Shown here: one piece after another, positions 1-12,593 of the stretch
How positions within the stretch are numbered: the stretch's first letter is position 1
How the letters are laid out: the number at the start of each line of letters is the position of its first letter
Assembly: GCA_003151975.1 (NCBI GenBank)
Contig: PLZD01000002.1
Location: forward strand, 214,054 to 258,667
DNA from: Elusimicrobiota bacterium
GTDB lineage: Bacteria; Elusimicrobiota; Elusimicrobia; UBA1565; UBA9628
Reading direction: 5' to 3'
Length of the DNA stretch: 44,614 bases
Translations under genes and position numbers: made by a program
Notes under the pieces: generated by a model
The model's input: only the letters and a program-made list of their open reading frames with translations
Database searches by the model: none
Told to the model about the DNA's origin: nothing

Positions 1-1482
1 GAGGACGACCCCCGCAACCCCGCCGTCATCGCGGACCTCGTGGGCGACAACGTCGGCGACTGCGCCGGCCGCGGCGCGGACCTCTTCGAGTCCACCGCCG
101 CCGAGAACATCGGCGCGATGATCCTCGGCGTCACCCTCATCCCCTATTTCGGCTGGAAGGGCGTGATCTTCCCGCTGGTCGCGCGCGCGCTGGGCATCGT
201 CGCCTCCATCGTCGGCGTCATGGTCGTCAAGACCGAGGAGCACGACGACCCGATGGACGCGCTCAACATCGGCTACTACGTCGCCTCGATTCTCGCCGCC
301 GCGGGCTTCATTTGGGCCGCGCACTGGCTGCTCGCCAGCGAACAAGCTCCTCACGCCTGGGCGTACTACTCGGTCTGTGGTCTCATCGGCATCGCGACCT
401 CCCAAGCCTTCGTGTACATCACTCAGTACTACACGGAGTACAAGTATCGTCCCGTGAAATCCATCGCGGAAGCTTCCGAAACCGGTCCCGCGACCAACGT
501 CATCGCCGGCATCTCGGTCGGCCTCGAGTCGACGGCCGCTCCGGTCGTCGTCATCGTCATCGCCATTCTGTCTTCGTACAAACTCGGCGGGCTTGCGATC
601 CCCGGCGTCGGCGGCCTCTTCGGCACGGCCGTCGCGACGATGGGCATGCTCGGCACCGCCGCCTACATCTTGGCGATGGACACCTTCGGCCCGATCACCG
701 ACAACGCCGGCGGCATCGTCGAGATGTCCCGCCAGCCCGAGGCCATCCGCAAGAAGACCGACCGCCTCGACGCCGTGGGCAACACGACCAAGGCCCTCAC
801 GAAAGGCTACGCGATCGGGTCGGCGGCTCTCGCCGCCTTCCTGCTGTTCTCGGCCTATCTCGACGAGATCTACAACTACACCGGCCGTCACATCGCCGTC
901 GACCTCGCCAAGCCCGAGGTGTTCGCGGGCGCGCTTCTGGGCGGCATGCTGGTGTTCCTGTTCTCCGCGCTGACGATCCGCGCGGTGGGCAAGGCGGCCT
1001 TCGACGTCATCAACGAAGTGCGCCGCCAGTTCAAGGCGAAGCCCGGCATCATGAAGGGCACCGAAATGCCCGACTACGGCGAGTGCGTCGACATCGTGAC
1101 CGTCGGAGCCCTCAAGGCCATGGTCGCTCCCGGCCTGCTCGCGGTCTGCGGTCCCATCTTCGTCGGTCTCGTGTTCCGCGTTTTCATCACCGCGGCCGAG
1201 CCCACCATCGCGGCCGAGGCCGTGGCCGGACTACTGATGATCGGCACGGTCGCCGGCATCCTGATGGCGCTCTTTCTCAATAACGCGGGCGGAGCGTGGG
1301 ACAACGCGAAGAAGTACATCGAGATGGGCGCGCACGGCGGCAAGAAGTCCGAGCCGCACAAAGCGGCCGTCGTCGGCGACACCGTGGGCGATCCCTTCAA
1401 GGACACCGCGGGCCCGTCGCTGCACGTGCTCATCAAGCTGCTCGCGACCATCACGCTGGTGCTCGCGCCGCTATTCCTCTAG
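1..1482 (+). CDS. hppA: Membrane-bound proton-translocating pyrophosphatase, 5'-truncated
   Basis: C-terminal 493 residues of an integral-membrane pyrophosphatase that couples PPi hydrolysis to ion pumping; the reading frame is open from base 1, so the start lies outside the window. Seen: the substrate-binding segment DNVGDCAGRGADLFES at residues 15-30, several hydrophobic helices, and the conserved C-terminal GDTVGDPFKDTAGPSLH. Residues 260-269 read GNTTKALTKG. Lys264 and Thr267 are the pair known from family biochemistry to mark K+-independent enzymes; K+-dependent enzymes, including all Na+ pumps, carry Ala at the Lys position. Inferred: a K+-independent H+ pump. The next gene starts 55 bp downstream with its own promoter. 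Confidence 0.95.
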   Translation, partial: EDDPRNPAVIADLVGDNVGDCAGRGADLFESTAAENIGAMILGVTLIPYFGWKGVIFPLVARALGIVASIVGVMVVKTEEHDDPMDALNIGYYVASILAAAGFIWAAHWLLASEQAPHAWAYYSVCGLIGIATSQAFVYITQYYTEYKYRPVKSIAEASETGPATNVIAGISVGLESTAAPVVVIVIAILSSYKLGGLAIPGVGGLFGTAVATMGMLGTAAYILAMDTFGPITDNAGGIVEMSRQPEAIRKKTDRLDAVGNTTKALTKGYAIGSAALAAFLLFSAYLDEIYNYTGRHIAVDLAKPEVFAGALLGGMLVFLFSALTIRAVGKAAFDVINEVRRQFKAKPGIMKGTEMPDYGECVDIVTVGALKAMVAPGLLAVCGPIFVGLVFRVFITAAEPTIAAEAVAGLLMIGTVAGILMALFLNNAGGAWDNAKKYIEMGAHGGKKSEPHKAAVVGDTVGDPFKDTAGPSLHVLIKLLATITLVLAPLFL

Positions 1483-1500
1483 ACACAGTCAGGGTTCCCC

Positions 1501-1529
1501 TTGACGGTGGGCTCACTCGGGGCTACACT
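1501..1529 (+). promoter_or_regulatory. Promoter of TPR-kinase 1 (TTGACG-17-TACACT)
   Basis: The -35 TTGACG (1501-1506) is followed by a 17-bp spacer and the -10 TACACT (1524-1529), the latter in the context GGGGCTACACT. The ATG at 1538 is only 8 nt past the -10, so the mRNA would have almost no leader. The same arrangement precedes the next two kinases and the gene near 32200. Confidence 0.75.
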
Positions 1530-1537
1530 CCCGAGTG

Positions 1538-4015
1538 ATGAATGCTATTTCACTCTTCGCGGCATTCGCTCTGCTTACCCTTGGCGCGGTCAACGGGCAC
1601 GGAGCTTGCAGCGATCCTCCAAGCTGTGTTCAGCAGGCAAAGGATTCCCTGAACGGCAGAGAGCAATTGGGAAAAGAGATAACGTCTCTAGAGGCGAAAT
1701 TTTCGTCTGGAAAGAGTTTGGACCCGACGGAACTGGCCAAATACAAGGACGATGTAATTCAAATCAATGCCAAATCAGCGCAATTCGACCAAGCGTTCAG
1801 ACTCCTCGCTCCGTTGCTCTTGAACCCTGCCGCTGACCTCTCTCCTGATCAAGATGTTCTTCTTGGCCAGGTCAGGAATCTCGATGGCGCGCGGATCGTG
1901 GGGGCCGACGCCATATATCATGATAAGAATGATCCCATCCCAATCAAATTCGGCAAGCAAGAGATATTGTCTCCCAAAACCGTAGGCACGGAGCTTCCGG
2001 CGCCAATCACTGACCTGGACAACAGCACGGATAAGAAGACGTTTGTAGATTCCGTCACCGGGCTACCAAAACTCGACGACATCCCGAAAGATCGCCCCAC
2101 CAAAGAATTGCAGAAAAAGGCCGAGGAAACCCAAGCGCCAACCGATCTCAATAACGCGGGCAAAGGTTACTTGAAGGACAATCAGCCTCAGCTCGCCTTG
2201 AAAGATTACACGCAGACGATCAAGACGGACCCCAACAACAAGGACGCGCGCGAGGGCATGGTTCAAGCGAAACTGGCCATGGGCGACCGGGACGGCGCGG
2301 CCGCCGACGCGAAAAAGCTGCTCGCCTTGGATCCAAAGAACCAGCTCGCTCAGCTGGTCGTCGGTCATGGCGACTCGATCTCGCAAGGCGGCTCGCGCAT
2401 GAAGCTCAAGGCGGACTTCGGCTCGCGCGGCGACGCGGACGCGGGCACCGCATCCGGTCCCGCCGCCGGCTGGGGCGCCGCCGGCTCACGCCAAATCCAG
2501 GCGACAACCGCCAATCAAGGATTCGGTCCTGGCTCGGGCCTCACGATGTCTCCCGCGCAGTCTCTCATTTCGCAAGCGTTGGAAAAGCTTCGCATGGGAG
2601 ACGTCACCGGTGCCATCATGTCCGCGCGCCAAGCCGTCGACGCCGACCCGAAGAACGCCACGGCGTGGGCCGCTCTCGCGGAGATCTCGAACCAAGCCGG
2701 CAACGCCAAGGGCGCGCTCGAGGCCGCGAACAAAGCGCTCGCGCTCGACCCGGTCAACCCTCAAGCGCTGAGGGCCAAGGCTTACGCCGAGATTCAGCTC
2801 GGAAATTTCGCCGATGCGTATCAAGACGCGCTTCGCGCGACCCAGCTCGATCCTCAAAACGGCCTGGGCTTTCTGTATCTCGCGATGGCCGAGGAGAAGC
2901 TCGGCCGCACCGCCGACGCGCTCAAGCATTACGAACAGTCAGTCTCGCTTGATACGACTTTGGATCCCCTCGTGCAGGAAGCGCGCAAGCGTCTCGGCGG
3001 CGGCTCCGCCACGGGACTCACGCCCGCGGCCAAGCAGCATCTCGTCCGCGGCGGGGCGATCGCCGGAGGGCTCGTCTTGATCCTGCTCGGCCTGCTCGGC
3101 ACGGCGGCGGGCAAACGCCTGACCACCACCGCCAAGCGCTTGGCGGCGGCCAAGGAAGGCGAATCCGCGACCGTTCTCGATGAAGCCAGGACCATCGGCG
3201 CTGGCTCCTTGCTCGGTGGGAACTTCCGCGTGACGGGAGAACTTGGGCGCGGCGGCATGGGCATCGTCTACGACGCCACCGACGAGACCCTGCGGCGGCG
3301 CGTCGCCATCAAACAGCTCCAGCGTGACGGCTCGACGACCAGCGAGGATCGCGAGCGCTTCTTAAAGGAAGCGCGGCTCGTCGCGAGCCTCAAGCACCCG
3401 CACCTCGCGCAAATCTACAGCGTCATCAACGAAGAGGAACTCTACCTCGTCTTCGAATACGTGGACGGCGAGGCGCTCGACAAGACTTTGGCCCGCGGCG
3501 GCAAGATTCCGCTCCCGCAAGCGCGCCGGCTGCTTTCCGAGATCGCCTCCGCGCTCGACTACGCGCACGCCCAGAAGGTCATCCACCGCGACCTCAAGCC
3601 GTCGAACATCATGATCGCCAAGGACGGATCGGCGAAGGTCATGGACTTCGGCATCGCGCACCAAAGTCAAAACGCCACCGCCGCGACGAAAACCTCCGCG
3701 TCGGGCACGCCGCCGTACATGGCGCCCGAACAAGCCTTCGGCTCGGTCTCCAAGGCGTCCGACCTCTACGCACTGGCCGTTCTGGCCTATGAGATGTTGA
3801 CCGGCAGCCGCCCTTTCGATGGACCGGACTATCTCGAGCAAAAGCTGCAGAAGAGATTCTCCCCGCCTTCGCAGCGCGAAGCGTCCTTGCGCCGGGACCT
3901 CGACGCGTTCTTCGCGCGCGCCCTCGATCCGGATCCGACGAAGCGGCCGCCGGACGCCAAGAATTTCCTGCGCGCCTTCGACGAGGCCTGTGCGGCTCTG
4001 GGCAAACCGGTCTAA
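1538..4015 (+). CDS. Membrane Ser/Thr protein kinase with N-terminal periplasmic TPR domain (paralog 1)
   Basis: 825 residues. In order: signal peptide (about 1-22), mature N-terminus with a C-X5-C motif (ACSDPPSC), a variable region, TPR repeats near 200-270 and 340-480, one membrane helix near 505-525 (GGLVLILLGLLGTAAG), then a C-terminal cytoplasmic Hanks-type kinase domain (about 560-825). Kinase motifs are intact: GRGGMG loop, VAIK lysine, HRDLKPSN catalytic loop, DFG and MAPEQ. Inferred: the TPR region senses or docks something outside the membrane and signals inward. This is the reverse of PknB, where the kinase is N-terminal. ATG 1538 is preferred to GTG 1535 because the -10 ends at 1529. 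The first roughly 500 bp are visibly AT-richer than the rest. No phosphatase gene is nearby and the substrate is unknown. Confidence 0.9.
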   Translation: MNAISLFAAFALLTLGAVNGHGACSDPPSCVQQAKDSLNGREQLGKEITSLEAKFSSGKSLDPTELAKYKDDVIQINAKSAQFDQAFRLLAPLLLNPAADLSPDQDVLLGQVRNLDGARIVGADAIYHDKNDPIPIKFGKQEILSPKTVGTELPAPITDLDNSTDKKTFVDSVTGLPKLDDIPKDRPTKELQKKAEETQAPTDLNNAGKGYLKDNQPQLALKDYTQTIKTDPNNKDAREGMVQAKLAMGDRDGAAADAKKLLALDPKNQLAQLVVGHGDSISQGGSRMKLKADFGSRGDADAGTASGPAAGWGAAGSRQIQATTANQGFGPGSGLTMSPAQSLISQALEKLRMGDVTGAIMSARQAVDADPKNATAWAALAEISNQAGNAKGALEAANKALALDPVNPQALRAKAYAEIQLGNFADAYQDALRATQLDPQNGLGFLYLAMAEEKLGRTADALKHYEQSVSLDTTLDPLVQEARKRLGGGSATGLTPAAKQHLVRGGAIAGGLVLILLGLLGTAAGKRLTTTAKRLAAAKEGESATVLDEARTIGAGSLLGGNFRVTGELGRGGMGIVYDATDETLRRRVAIKQLQRDGSTTSEDRERFLKEARLVASLKHPHLAQIYSVINEEELYLVFEYVDGEALDKTLARGGKIPLPQARRLLSEIASALDYAHAQKVIHRDLKPSNIMIAKDGSAKVMDFGIAHQSQNATAATKTSASGTPPYMAPEQAFGSVSKASDLYALAVLAYEMLTGSRPFDGPDYLEQKLQKRFSPPSQREASLRRDLDAFFARALDPDPTKRPPDAKNFLRAFDEACAALGKPV

Positions 4016-4027
4016 CGCTCGCCGCCA

Positions 4028-4056
4028 TTGACAATCCGACGGGCCGGGGCTACACT
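4028..4056 (+). promoter_or_regulatory. Promoter of TPR-kinase 2 (TTGACA-17-TACACT)
   Basis: Consensus -35 TTGACA (4028-4033), exactly 17 bp, then -10 TACACT (4051-4056) within GGGGCTACACTT. The GTG start at 4066 follows 9 nt later, with no room for a Shine-Dalgarno sequence. Confidence 0.8.
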
Positions 4057-4065
4057 TCTCGTAGA

Positions 4066-6489
<2,424 letters not shown>

Positions 6490-6495
6490 CTCGCA

Positions 6496-6524
6496 TTGAC
6501 AGAAATGCAAGCCGGGGCTACACT
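6496..6524 (+). promoter_or_regulatory. Promoter of TPR-kinase 3 (TTGACA-17-TACACT)
   Basis: TTGACA (6496-6501), 17-bp spacer, TACACT (6519-6524) within GGGGCTACACT. ATG at 6534 is 9 nt downstream. Because each kinase has its own copy, the three genes are probably separate transcription units under common control and not one operon. Confidence 0.8.
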
Positions 6525-6533
6525 ATTCCCGAT

Positions 6534-9239
6534 ATGCCCCTCTCAAAAGCGCTCGCGCTGATCGCGCTCACGCTGCCCATCGTGGCGGCCGCCGAGCAAT
6601 GCACCACGACCGCCGTCGCGAAGCAAAACTCATTCGCGACCATCTCGGCCTGCGAGGCCGAGTTGAACGCGATGGAAAAGAAGCCGCGGCTGGAACGCTC
6701 GCTCGACGATACGGCTGAAATTAAGCGAACCCTCGATCTGATCAAGGGCATGGCCGGCCGCACGATCGAAGGCGCCGCGATCGCCTCTCAAGCGGCCAAG
6801 GTCGAGGTCGGGCATCAGGGAATTCTTTCCCGGGTCGACGTGGGCCCGACGCCTGAGAAAGCGCCGGTCAAGGCGACCGACGAGGCCTCTGAAAAACAAA
6901 CCGCGACTCCCAAGGAGAATGGCCCCCCCATTTTGAATGCGCCCGCGAACACCATGGCGGACCCCGACCCATGCCTCGGCGGAAATCTGCCGGCGTGCAA
7001 AGTGAAGATCGAGGCCGCCCGCGTCGCCGCGATCGATCCGCGCTTGGACGAGGAACAGCACAGGGCCGCGATCGCGGCGCTGCGTCAGCTGGCCGAGCAG
7101 GTCGACCACAAAGCAAACTGGACGATCGAGGAGCGCGGCGATCCGGAAGAGATCAAGGATTACAAAGACCTCAACTTCAAAACCGAGGTGGAGCTCTCCG
7201 GGGTCGAAAACGATTACAGGGATTCGAGGAAGGGCGCTCCTCCCGGCGAGACTCCGCCGGAAGACGAGAAGCAAATGGCCGCCGACGCGTCGCGCGCCGA
7301 GCAGGCGGCGGTCAAGAGCGAGGGGGCCGCGAGCCAGAAGGCCTCGGAAGCCGCCGGCCGCGAGTTCCTCGGCGCCGGCCAGCCGAAGGACGCCGAGCGA
7401 AATTTTCGGCGCGTGCTGAGCAAAGCGCCGGACGATAAACCGGCGCTTGAGGGCCTCATCCGGGCGCTGACGCGCGAAGGCCGTTTGGACGAAGCTCGCG
7501 AGCAGGCCCGCCATCTCGCGGCTCTCGATCCGAAGAATCCGATCGCTCTCATCCTTGCCGGACATTCCGACGGTCTGAGCCGAGCGCAGTCCTCCGTGGG
7601 CAAAGCGGGGTCGCTGGGCAAGGGGCAGGGCCCTGAAGGGCTTTCTAAAGGAGGCGGCCCGACAGGTACGAATGCGGCGGGAGACCTCCCCTTGGCCGTG
7701 TCTCAACCCGGCGACTACGAGCGCGCCGCGGCCCAGCTGACTCCCGCGCCGGATTTCTCCCCGGCCGTCCAAAAGGCCATCCAGAGCCGGCGCATGGGCG
7801 ATAAATCGACGGCTCTCTTTCTGTTATCTCAGGCCGTCGACGCCGATCCCAAGGACGCCGCGGCATGGACGGTCCGCTCCGAGGTCAAAAGCGACTTCCA
7901 GAATTTCCCCGGCGCCGTCTCCGACGCCAAGCGCGCCCTCGATCTTCACCCCTCTCCGCCGCTCAGCGCGCGGGCTTTGAGGGCCAAAGCGTACGCGGAG
8001 ATCGAGCAAGGCGATTTCGGCGCCGCCTTGACCGACATCTCGCTCGCCATCGAGCTCGAGCCCGACAACGGGCTCTCGCTGTTCTACCGCGCCATGGCCG
8101 AGGAGAAGCTAGGCAGGACCGCCGACGCCCTGCGCGACTACGATAAGTCCGACGATCTCGACCCGTCCTTGACCCCGCTGACGACGGAGGCCTTTCAGCG
8201 CCTGGGCGCGATTCCCGGCCAGAGTTCGGAACTGAAGATGACGGCCAGCTGGGATATTTTCAAGCACCGCCACCTTCTCCGCGGCGGCTCCACGGCGCTC
8301 GCGGCCGTGCTCATACTCATCGGCTTGCTCGGCGCGACCGCGGCCAAGCACCTCACCACCCGAGGCGCGCGCGCCGCCGCCCGCGAGTCGGACACCCCGA
8401 CGGGACTCGACCCGACGCCGGTCTCCATCAGCGCGGGGACCACGCTGGGCGGGAATTACCGCGTGACCGGCGAGCTCGGCCGCGGCGGCATGGGCGTCGT
8501 GTACGACGCCATCGACGACGCCTTGCAGCGCCGCGTAGCCATCAAGCAGCTCCAGCGCGACGAAAACACGACCTCGGACGATCTCGACCGCTTCTTGCGC
8601 GAGGCGCGGCTGGTCGCCCAGCTTAAGCATCCCAATCTCGCCGAGATTTATTCCGTCATCAACGAAGGCGATCTCTTCCTCGTGTTCGAGTACGTCGACG
8701 GCCAGCCCCTCGACAAAATCCTGCGCCTCAACGGCCGGCGCCGTCCCGACCAGACGCGGCGCATCCTGTCCGACATCGCCTCCGCGCTGGACTACGCTCA
8801 CGAACGCAAGATCATCCATCGCGACCTCAAGCCCTCCAACATCATGATCACGGAAGACGGCTCGGCGAAGATCATGGATTTCGGCATCGCTCATCAAAGC
8901 CAAAGCGCCAGCGGGCTGACCAAGACCTCGGCTTCCGGCACGCCGCCGTACATGGCGCCCGAGCAGGCGCTGGGCTCGGTCTCGAAGGCCGCGGATCTCT
9001 ACGCGCTGGCCGTGATGGCGTATGAACTGCTGACGGGCACGAGGCCCTTCGAGGGACCCGATTTCCTCGAGCAGAAGCTGCGCAAGCGCTTCATTCCCCC
9101 CTCGCAGCGCGATCCCAACCTGCGCCGGGACCTCGACGCCTTCTTCTCGTCCGCCTTAGACCCCGATCCCACCAAACGCCCTGAAAGCGCCAAGGATTTT
9201 CTGCGGCGATTCGAGGGCGCCTGCGCGGCCCTTCCCTAA
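6534..9239 (+). CDS. Membrane Ser/Thr protein kinase with N-terminal periplasmic TPR domain (paralog 3)
   Basis: 901 residues, the longest of the three. Signal peptide (about 1-20), a Glu/Lys-rich probably helical outer region with a C-X7-C motif (PCLGGNLPAC), TPRs near 270-350 and 410-560, membrane helix near 582-602, kinase domain from about 638. Active-site motifs are complete: GRGGMG, VAIK, HRDLKPSN (about 762), DFG, MAPEQ. The kinase domain resembles paralog 1 more closely than paralog 2. Located 55 bp before yajC, which has its own -10 and ribosome site. Function inferred: transmembrane signalling through Ser/Thr phosphorylation. Confidence 0.9.
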   Translation: MPLSKALALIALTLPIVAAAEQCTTTAVAKQNSFATISACEAELNAMEKKPRLERSLDDTAEIKRTLDLIKGMAGRTIEGAAIASQAAKVEVGHQGILSRVDVGPTPEKAPVKATDEASEKQTATPKENGPPILNAPANTMADPDPCLGGNLPACKVKIEAARVAAIDPRLDEEQHRAAIAALRQLAEQVDHKANWTIEERGDPEEIKDYKDLNFKTEVELSGVENDYRDSRKGAPPGETPPEDEKQMAADASRAEQAAVKSEGAASQKASEAAGREFLGAGQPKDAERNFRRVLSKAPDDKPALEGLIRALTREGRLDEAREQARHLAALDPKNPIALILAGHSDGLSRAQSSVGKAGSLGKGQGPEGLSKGGGPTGTNAAGDLPLAVSQPGDYERAAAQLTPAPDFSPAVQKAIQSRRMGDKSTALFLLSQAVDADPKDAAAWTVRSEVKSDFQNFPGAVSDAKRALDLHPSPPLSARALRAKAYAEIEQGDFGAALTDISLAIELEPDNGLSLFYRAMAEEKLGRTADALRDYDKSDDLDPSLTPLTTEAFQRLGAIPGQSSELKMTASWDIFKHRHLLRGGSTALAAVLILIGLLGATAAKHLTTRGARAAARESDTPTGLDPTPVSISAGTTLGGNYRVTGELGRGGMGVVYDAIDDALQRRVAIKQLQRDENTTSDDLDRFLREARLVAQLKHPNLAEIYSVINEGDLFLVFEYVDGQPLDKILRLNGRRRPDQTRRILSDIASALDYAHERKIIHRDLKPSNIMITEDGSAKIMDFGIAHQSQSASGLTKTSASGTPPYMAPEQALGSVSKAADLYALAVMAYELLTGTRPFEGPDFLEQKLRKRFIPPSQRDPNLRRDLDAFFSSALDPDPTKRPESAKDFLRRFEGACAALP

Positions 9240-9251
9240 AAGAGCCAAATC

Positions 9252-9291
9252 TGCTAAGATTTTCTCGCTTTTAGGACAACGTTCAGGGAGG
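9252..9291 (+). promoter_or_regulatory. Extended -10 and ribosome binding site of yajC
   Basis: TGCTAAGAT at 9252-9260 is an extended -10 (TGN plus TAAGAT) with no clear -35. A strong Shine-Dalgarno AGGGAGG (9285-9291) lies just before ATG 9295. This gene therefore has a normal leader, unlike the kinases upstream. Confidence 0.55.
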
Positions 9292-9294
9292 ATT

Positions 9295-9618
9295 ATGCCG
9301 CCACAAGCTCCGAATCCGCTCGTCAACCTCGTGCCCATCGCCGCGATCTTCATCATTTTCTACGTCTTGCTGATCCGTCCGCAGCAGAAGCAGCAGAAAG
9401 AGCACGAGCAGATGCTCGCCGAGCTCAAGAAGGGCGACCGAATTCTCTCAACGGGCGGCCTCTACGGAACGATCCTGGGCATCAAGGGCGACGATCTCGA
9501 AGTGCGCTTTGCCGAGAACGTCAAGCTGACCTTGGCGCGCTCCGCCGTGGCGAAAGTCGTCGCGGCCGGCGTCCCCGACTCCAAGACGGCGCCCACGAGC
9601 GGCGTTACCGTCTCCTAA
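9295..9618 (+). CDS. yajC: Preprotein translocase subunit YajC
   Basis: 107 residues. One membrane helix near 12-28 (VNLVPIAAIFIIFYVLLI) is followed by the family-typical RPQQKQQKEHEQML and LKKGDRILSTGGLYGTILGIKGD, which form the conserved YajC cytoplasmic domain. YajC associates with SecDF to assist Sec-dependent export, and secD and secF follow directly. Start fixed by AGGGAGG. Confidence 0.95.
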   Translation: MPPQAPNPLVNLVPIAAIFIIFYVLLIRPQQKQQKEHEQMLAELKKGDRILSTGGLYGTILGIKGDDLEVRFAENVKLTLARSAVAKVVAAGVPDSKTAPTSGVTVS

Positions 9619-9634
9619 AGGGCCGGCGATCTTC

Positions 9635-11065
<1,431 letters not shown>

Positions 11066-11068
11066 CCT

Positions 11069-12013
11069 ATGCACTTATTCCCTAAGACTCAAATCGACTT
11101 CCTCGAGATGCGCTGGAAATTCTTCGCGCTGTCGGGCCTGATCCTCGGCGGTAGCGTCGTCTCGCTGGCCACCCGCGGCGTCAAGTACGGCATCGACTTC
11201 ACGGGCGGCACCGTCGTCCAGCTGAGCTTCGACAAGCCGCTGGATCTCGGGCACCTGCGCGACGCCGTCGGCAAATCGGGCATAGAGAACCCCGGCATCC
11301 AGAGCTACGAGGGCACGGCCAAGCCGACTTTCTCGATCCGCATCCAGTCCGACATCAAGCAGGACGCCGAAATCCTCGAGAAGCAGTTGACCGCGCTCCA
11401 GGCCGCCCTTCCCGACAACAAGATGAGCGTCGACAATAAGGAGTACGTCGGCCCGGCCGTCGGGCGCTACTTGTTCCGGCAGGCGCTGCTCGCGATCTGC
11501 ATTTCGCTCGCCGCCATCATCGTCTACCTAGGCTTCAAGTTCAAGGACCTCATGTGGGGCGTGGCCGGCGTGATAGCCCTATTCCACGACGTATTGGCTA
11601 CCTACGGCTTCTTCTCGATCCTCGGGGCGGAAGTGGACTTGCTGATCATCTCGGCGATCCTGACGATCGGCGGCTACTCGATCCACGACACCATCGTCAT
11701 CTTCGACCGCATGCGCGAGAAGCTCAAGATCATGCGCAAGGAGCCGCTCGGCAAGGTCATGAACGAGAGCATGAACGAGACCCTCTCGCGGACGATCATC
11801 ACCTCGGGCACCGTGCTCGTCGTGGTGAGCATCCTTTATCTGTTCGGCGGCTCGGTGATCCATCACTTCGCGATGGCGATGGTCTTCGGTACGATCGTCG
11901 GCACCTACTCCTCGATCGCGGTCGCCGCGCCCCTGGTCTACGAGTGGAATCAGCGCCTCATCGGCGGGCGCCCGCAAGCCGTCGCGACCGGCCCTCGCCC
12001 GAAAAACAAATAA
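11069..12013 (+). CDS. secF: Protein translocase subunit SecF
   Basis: 314 residues. N-terminal helix, the conserved GIDFTGGTVVQLSF segment, a small soluble domain, then membrane helices with SAILTIGGYSIHDTIVIFDRMREKL and LSRTIITSGTVLVVVSILYLFGG, all typical of SecF. Partner of SecD in late-stage protein export. Separate secD and secF genes, not the fused secDF form. The C-terminus ends in a basic tail (GPRPKNK). Confidence 0.96.
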   Translation: MHLFPKTQIDFLEMRWKFFALSGLILGGSVVSLATRGVKYGIDFTGGTVVQLSFDKPLDLGHLRDAVGKSGIENPGIQSYEGTAKPTFSIRIQSDIKQDAEILEKQLTALQAALPDNKMSVDNKEYVGPAVGRYLFRQALLAICISLAAIIVYLGFKFKDLMWGVAGVIALFHDVLATYGFFSILGAEVDLLIISAILTIGGYSIHDTIVIFDRMREKLKIMRKEPLGKVMNESMNETLSRTIITSGTVLVVVSILYLFGGSVIHHFAMAMVFGTIVGTYSSIAVAAPLVYEWNQRLIGGRPQAVATGPRPKNK

Positions 12014-12015
12014 AC

Positions 12016-12588
12016 ATGCGGAAGATCATCGGCTTCAAGCTGGGCCTGCGCATCAAGGAAATTCAGCGCCGCGCCAAGAAGGCGAAGCTGGACCTTGAAG
12101 CCGCGGGCCTGCCCGAAGCCGAACTGCAGATTCTTCTGAACAAGGCCGCCAAAGCTCTCAAGCCCGCGGTGATCTTCGAGACTTTCACCCATCCGGATGC
12201 AGACCTCCACGCCCTTTCCCCCATGCCGGGCCTGGCCTACAGCTTGATCCTCGCCACGCTCGGCGAAGGGTTCTCGGGCTTCGCCGCCCAGGCGGCCTGC
12301 GAGAATGAGTCGCATGGCCGCCTGTGGCCGATCGTCGCCGAGGTCGCGCTCGAGGACGCCGTCGCCTTCGTCAGCCGCCTTCTGCAGGACGACGCCGAGA
12401 AGGACGCCTGCGAGCTGAGCCCGCTCACGACGCTGTCGGATGCCGCCGCAATCGAGATCGCCGTCAAGAAGCTCGAAGCCGGCAAGATCGGCGTATCTCT
12501 CGTCGACGGACGCCTGCGGCCCGAGGCGAGCTCGATCGTCAGCCAGAGCTGGCTCTCCAAGTCGAAAGCGAAGGGCAAAGCGAAGTAG
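12016..12588 (+). CDS. Possible MetH-activation-domain-like protein
   Basis: 190 residues, soluble, basic ends. I do not recognise it with certainty. The order of motifs (LILATLGEGFSGFA near 76-90, an Ala-rich helix, CELSPLTTLSD near 132-142, then KIGVSLVDGRLRPEASSI near 156-173) resembles the AdoMet-binding reactivation domain of cobalamin-dependent methionine synthase. There the equivalents are ATLG, SPGY and IGhxLTES...P..S. No zinc- or cobalamin-binding part is present, so it would be a free-standing or repurposed version. It starts 2 bp after secF and is followed by the envelope operon, so its role may be unrelated to methionine. The match is from memory of the family pattern only. Confidence 0.4.
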   Translation: MRKIIGFKLGLRIKEIQRRAKKAKLDLEAAGLPEAELQILLNKAAKALKPAVIFETFTHPDADLHALSPMPGLAYSLILATLGEGFSGFAAQAACENESHGRLWPIVAEVALEDAVAFVSRLLQDDAEKDACELSPLTTLSDAAAIEIAVKKLEAGKIGVSLVDGRLRPEASSIVSQSWLSKSKAKGKAK

Positions 12589-12593
12589 CCTCC

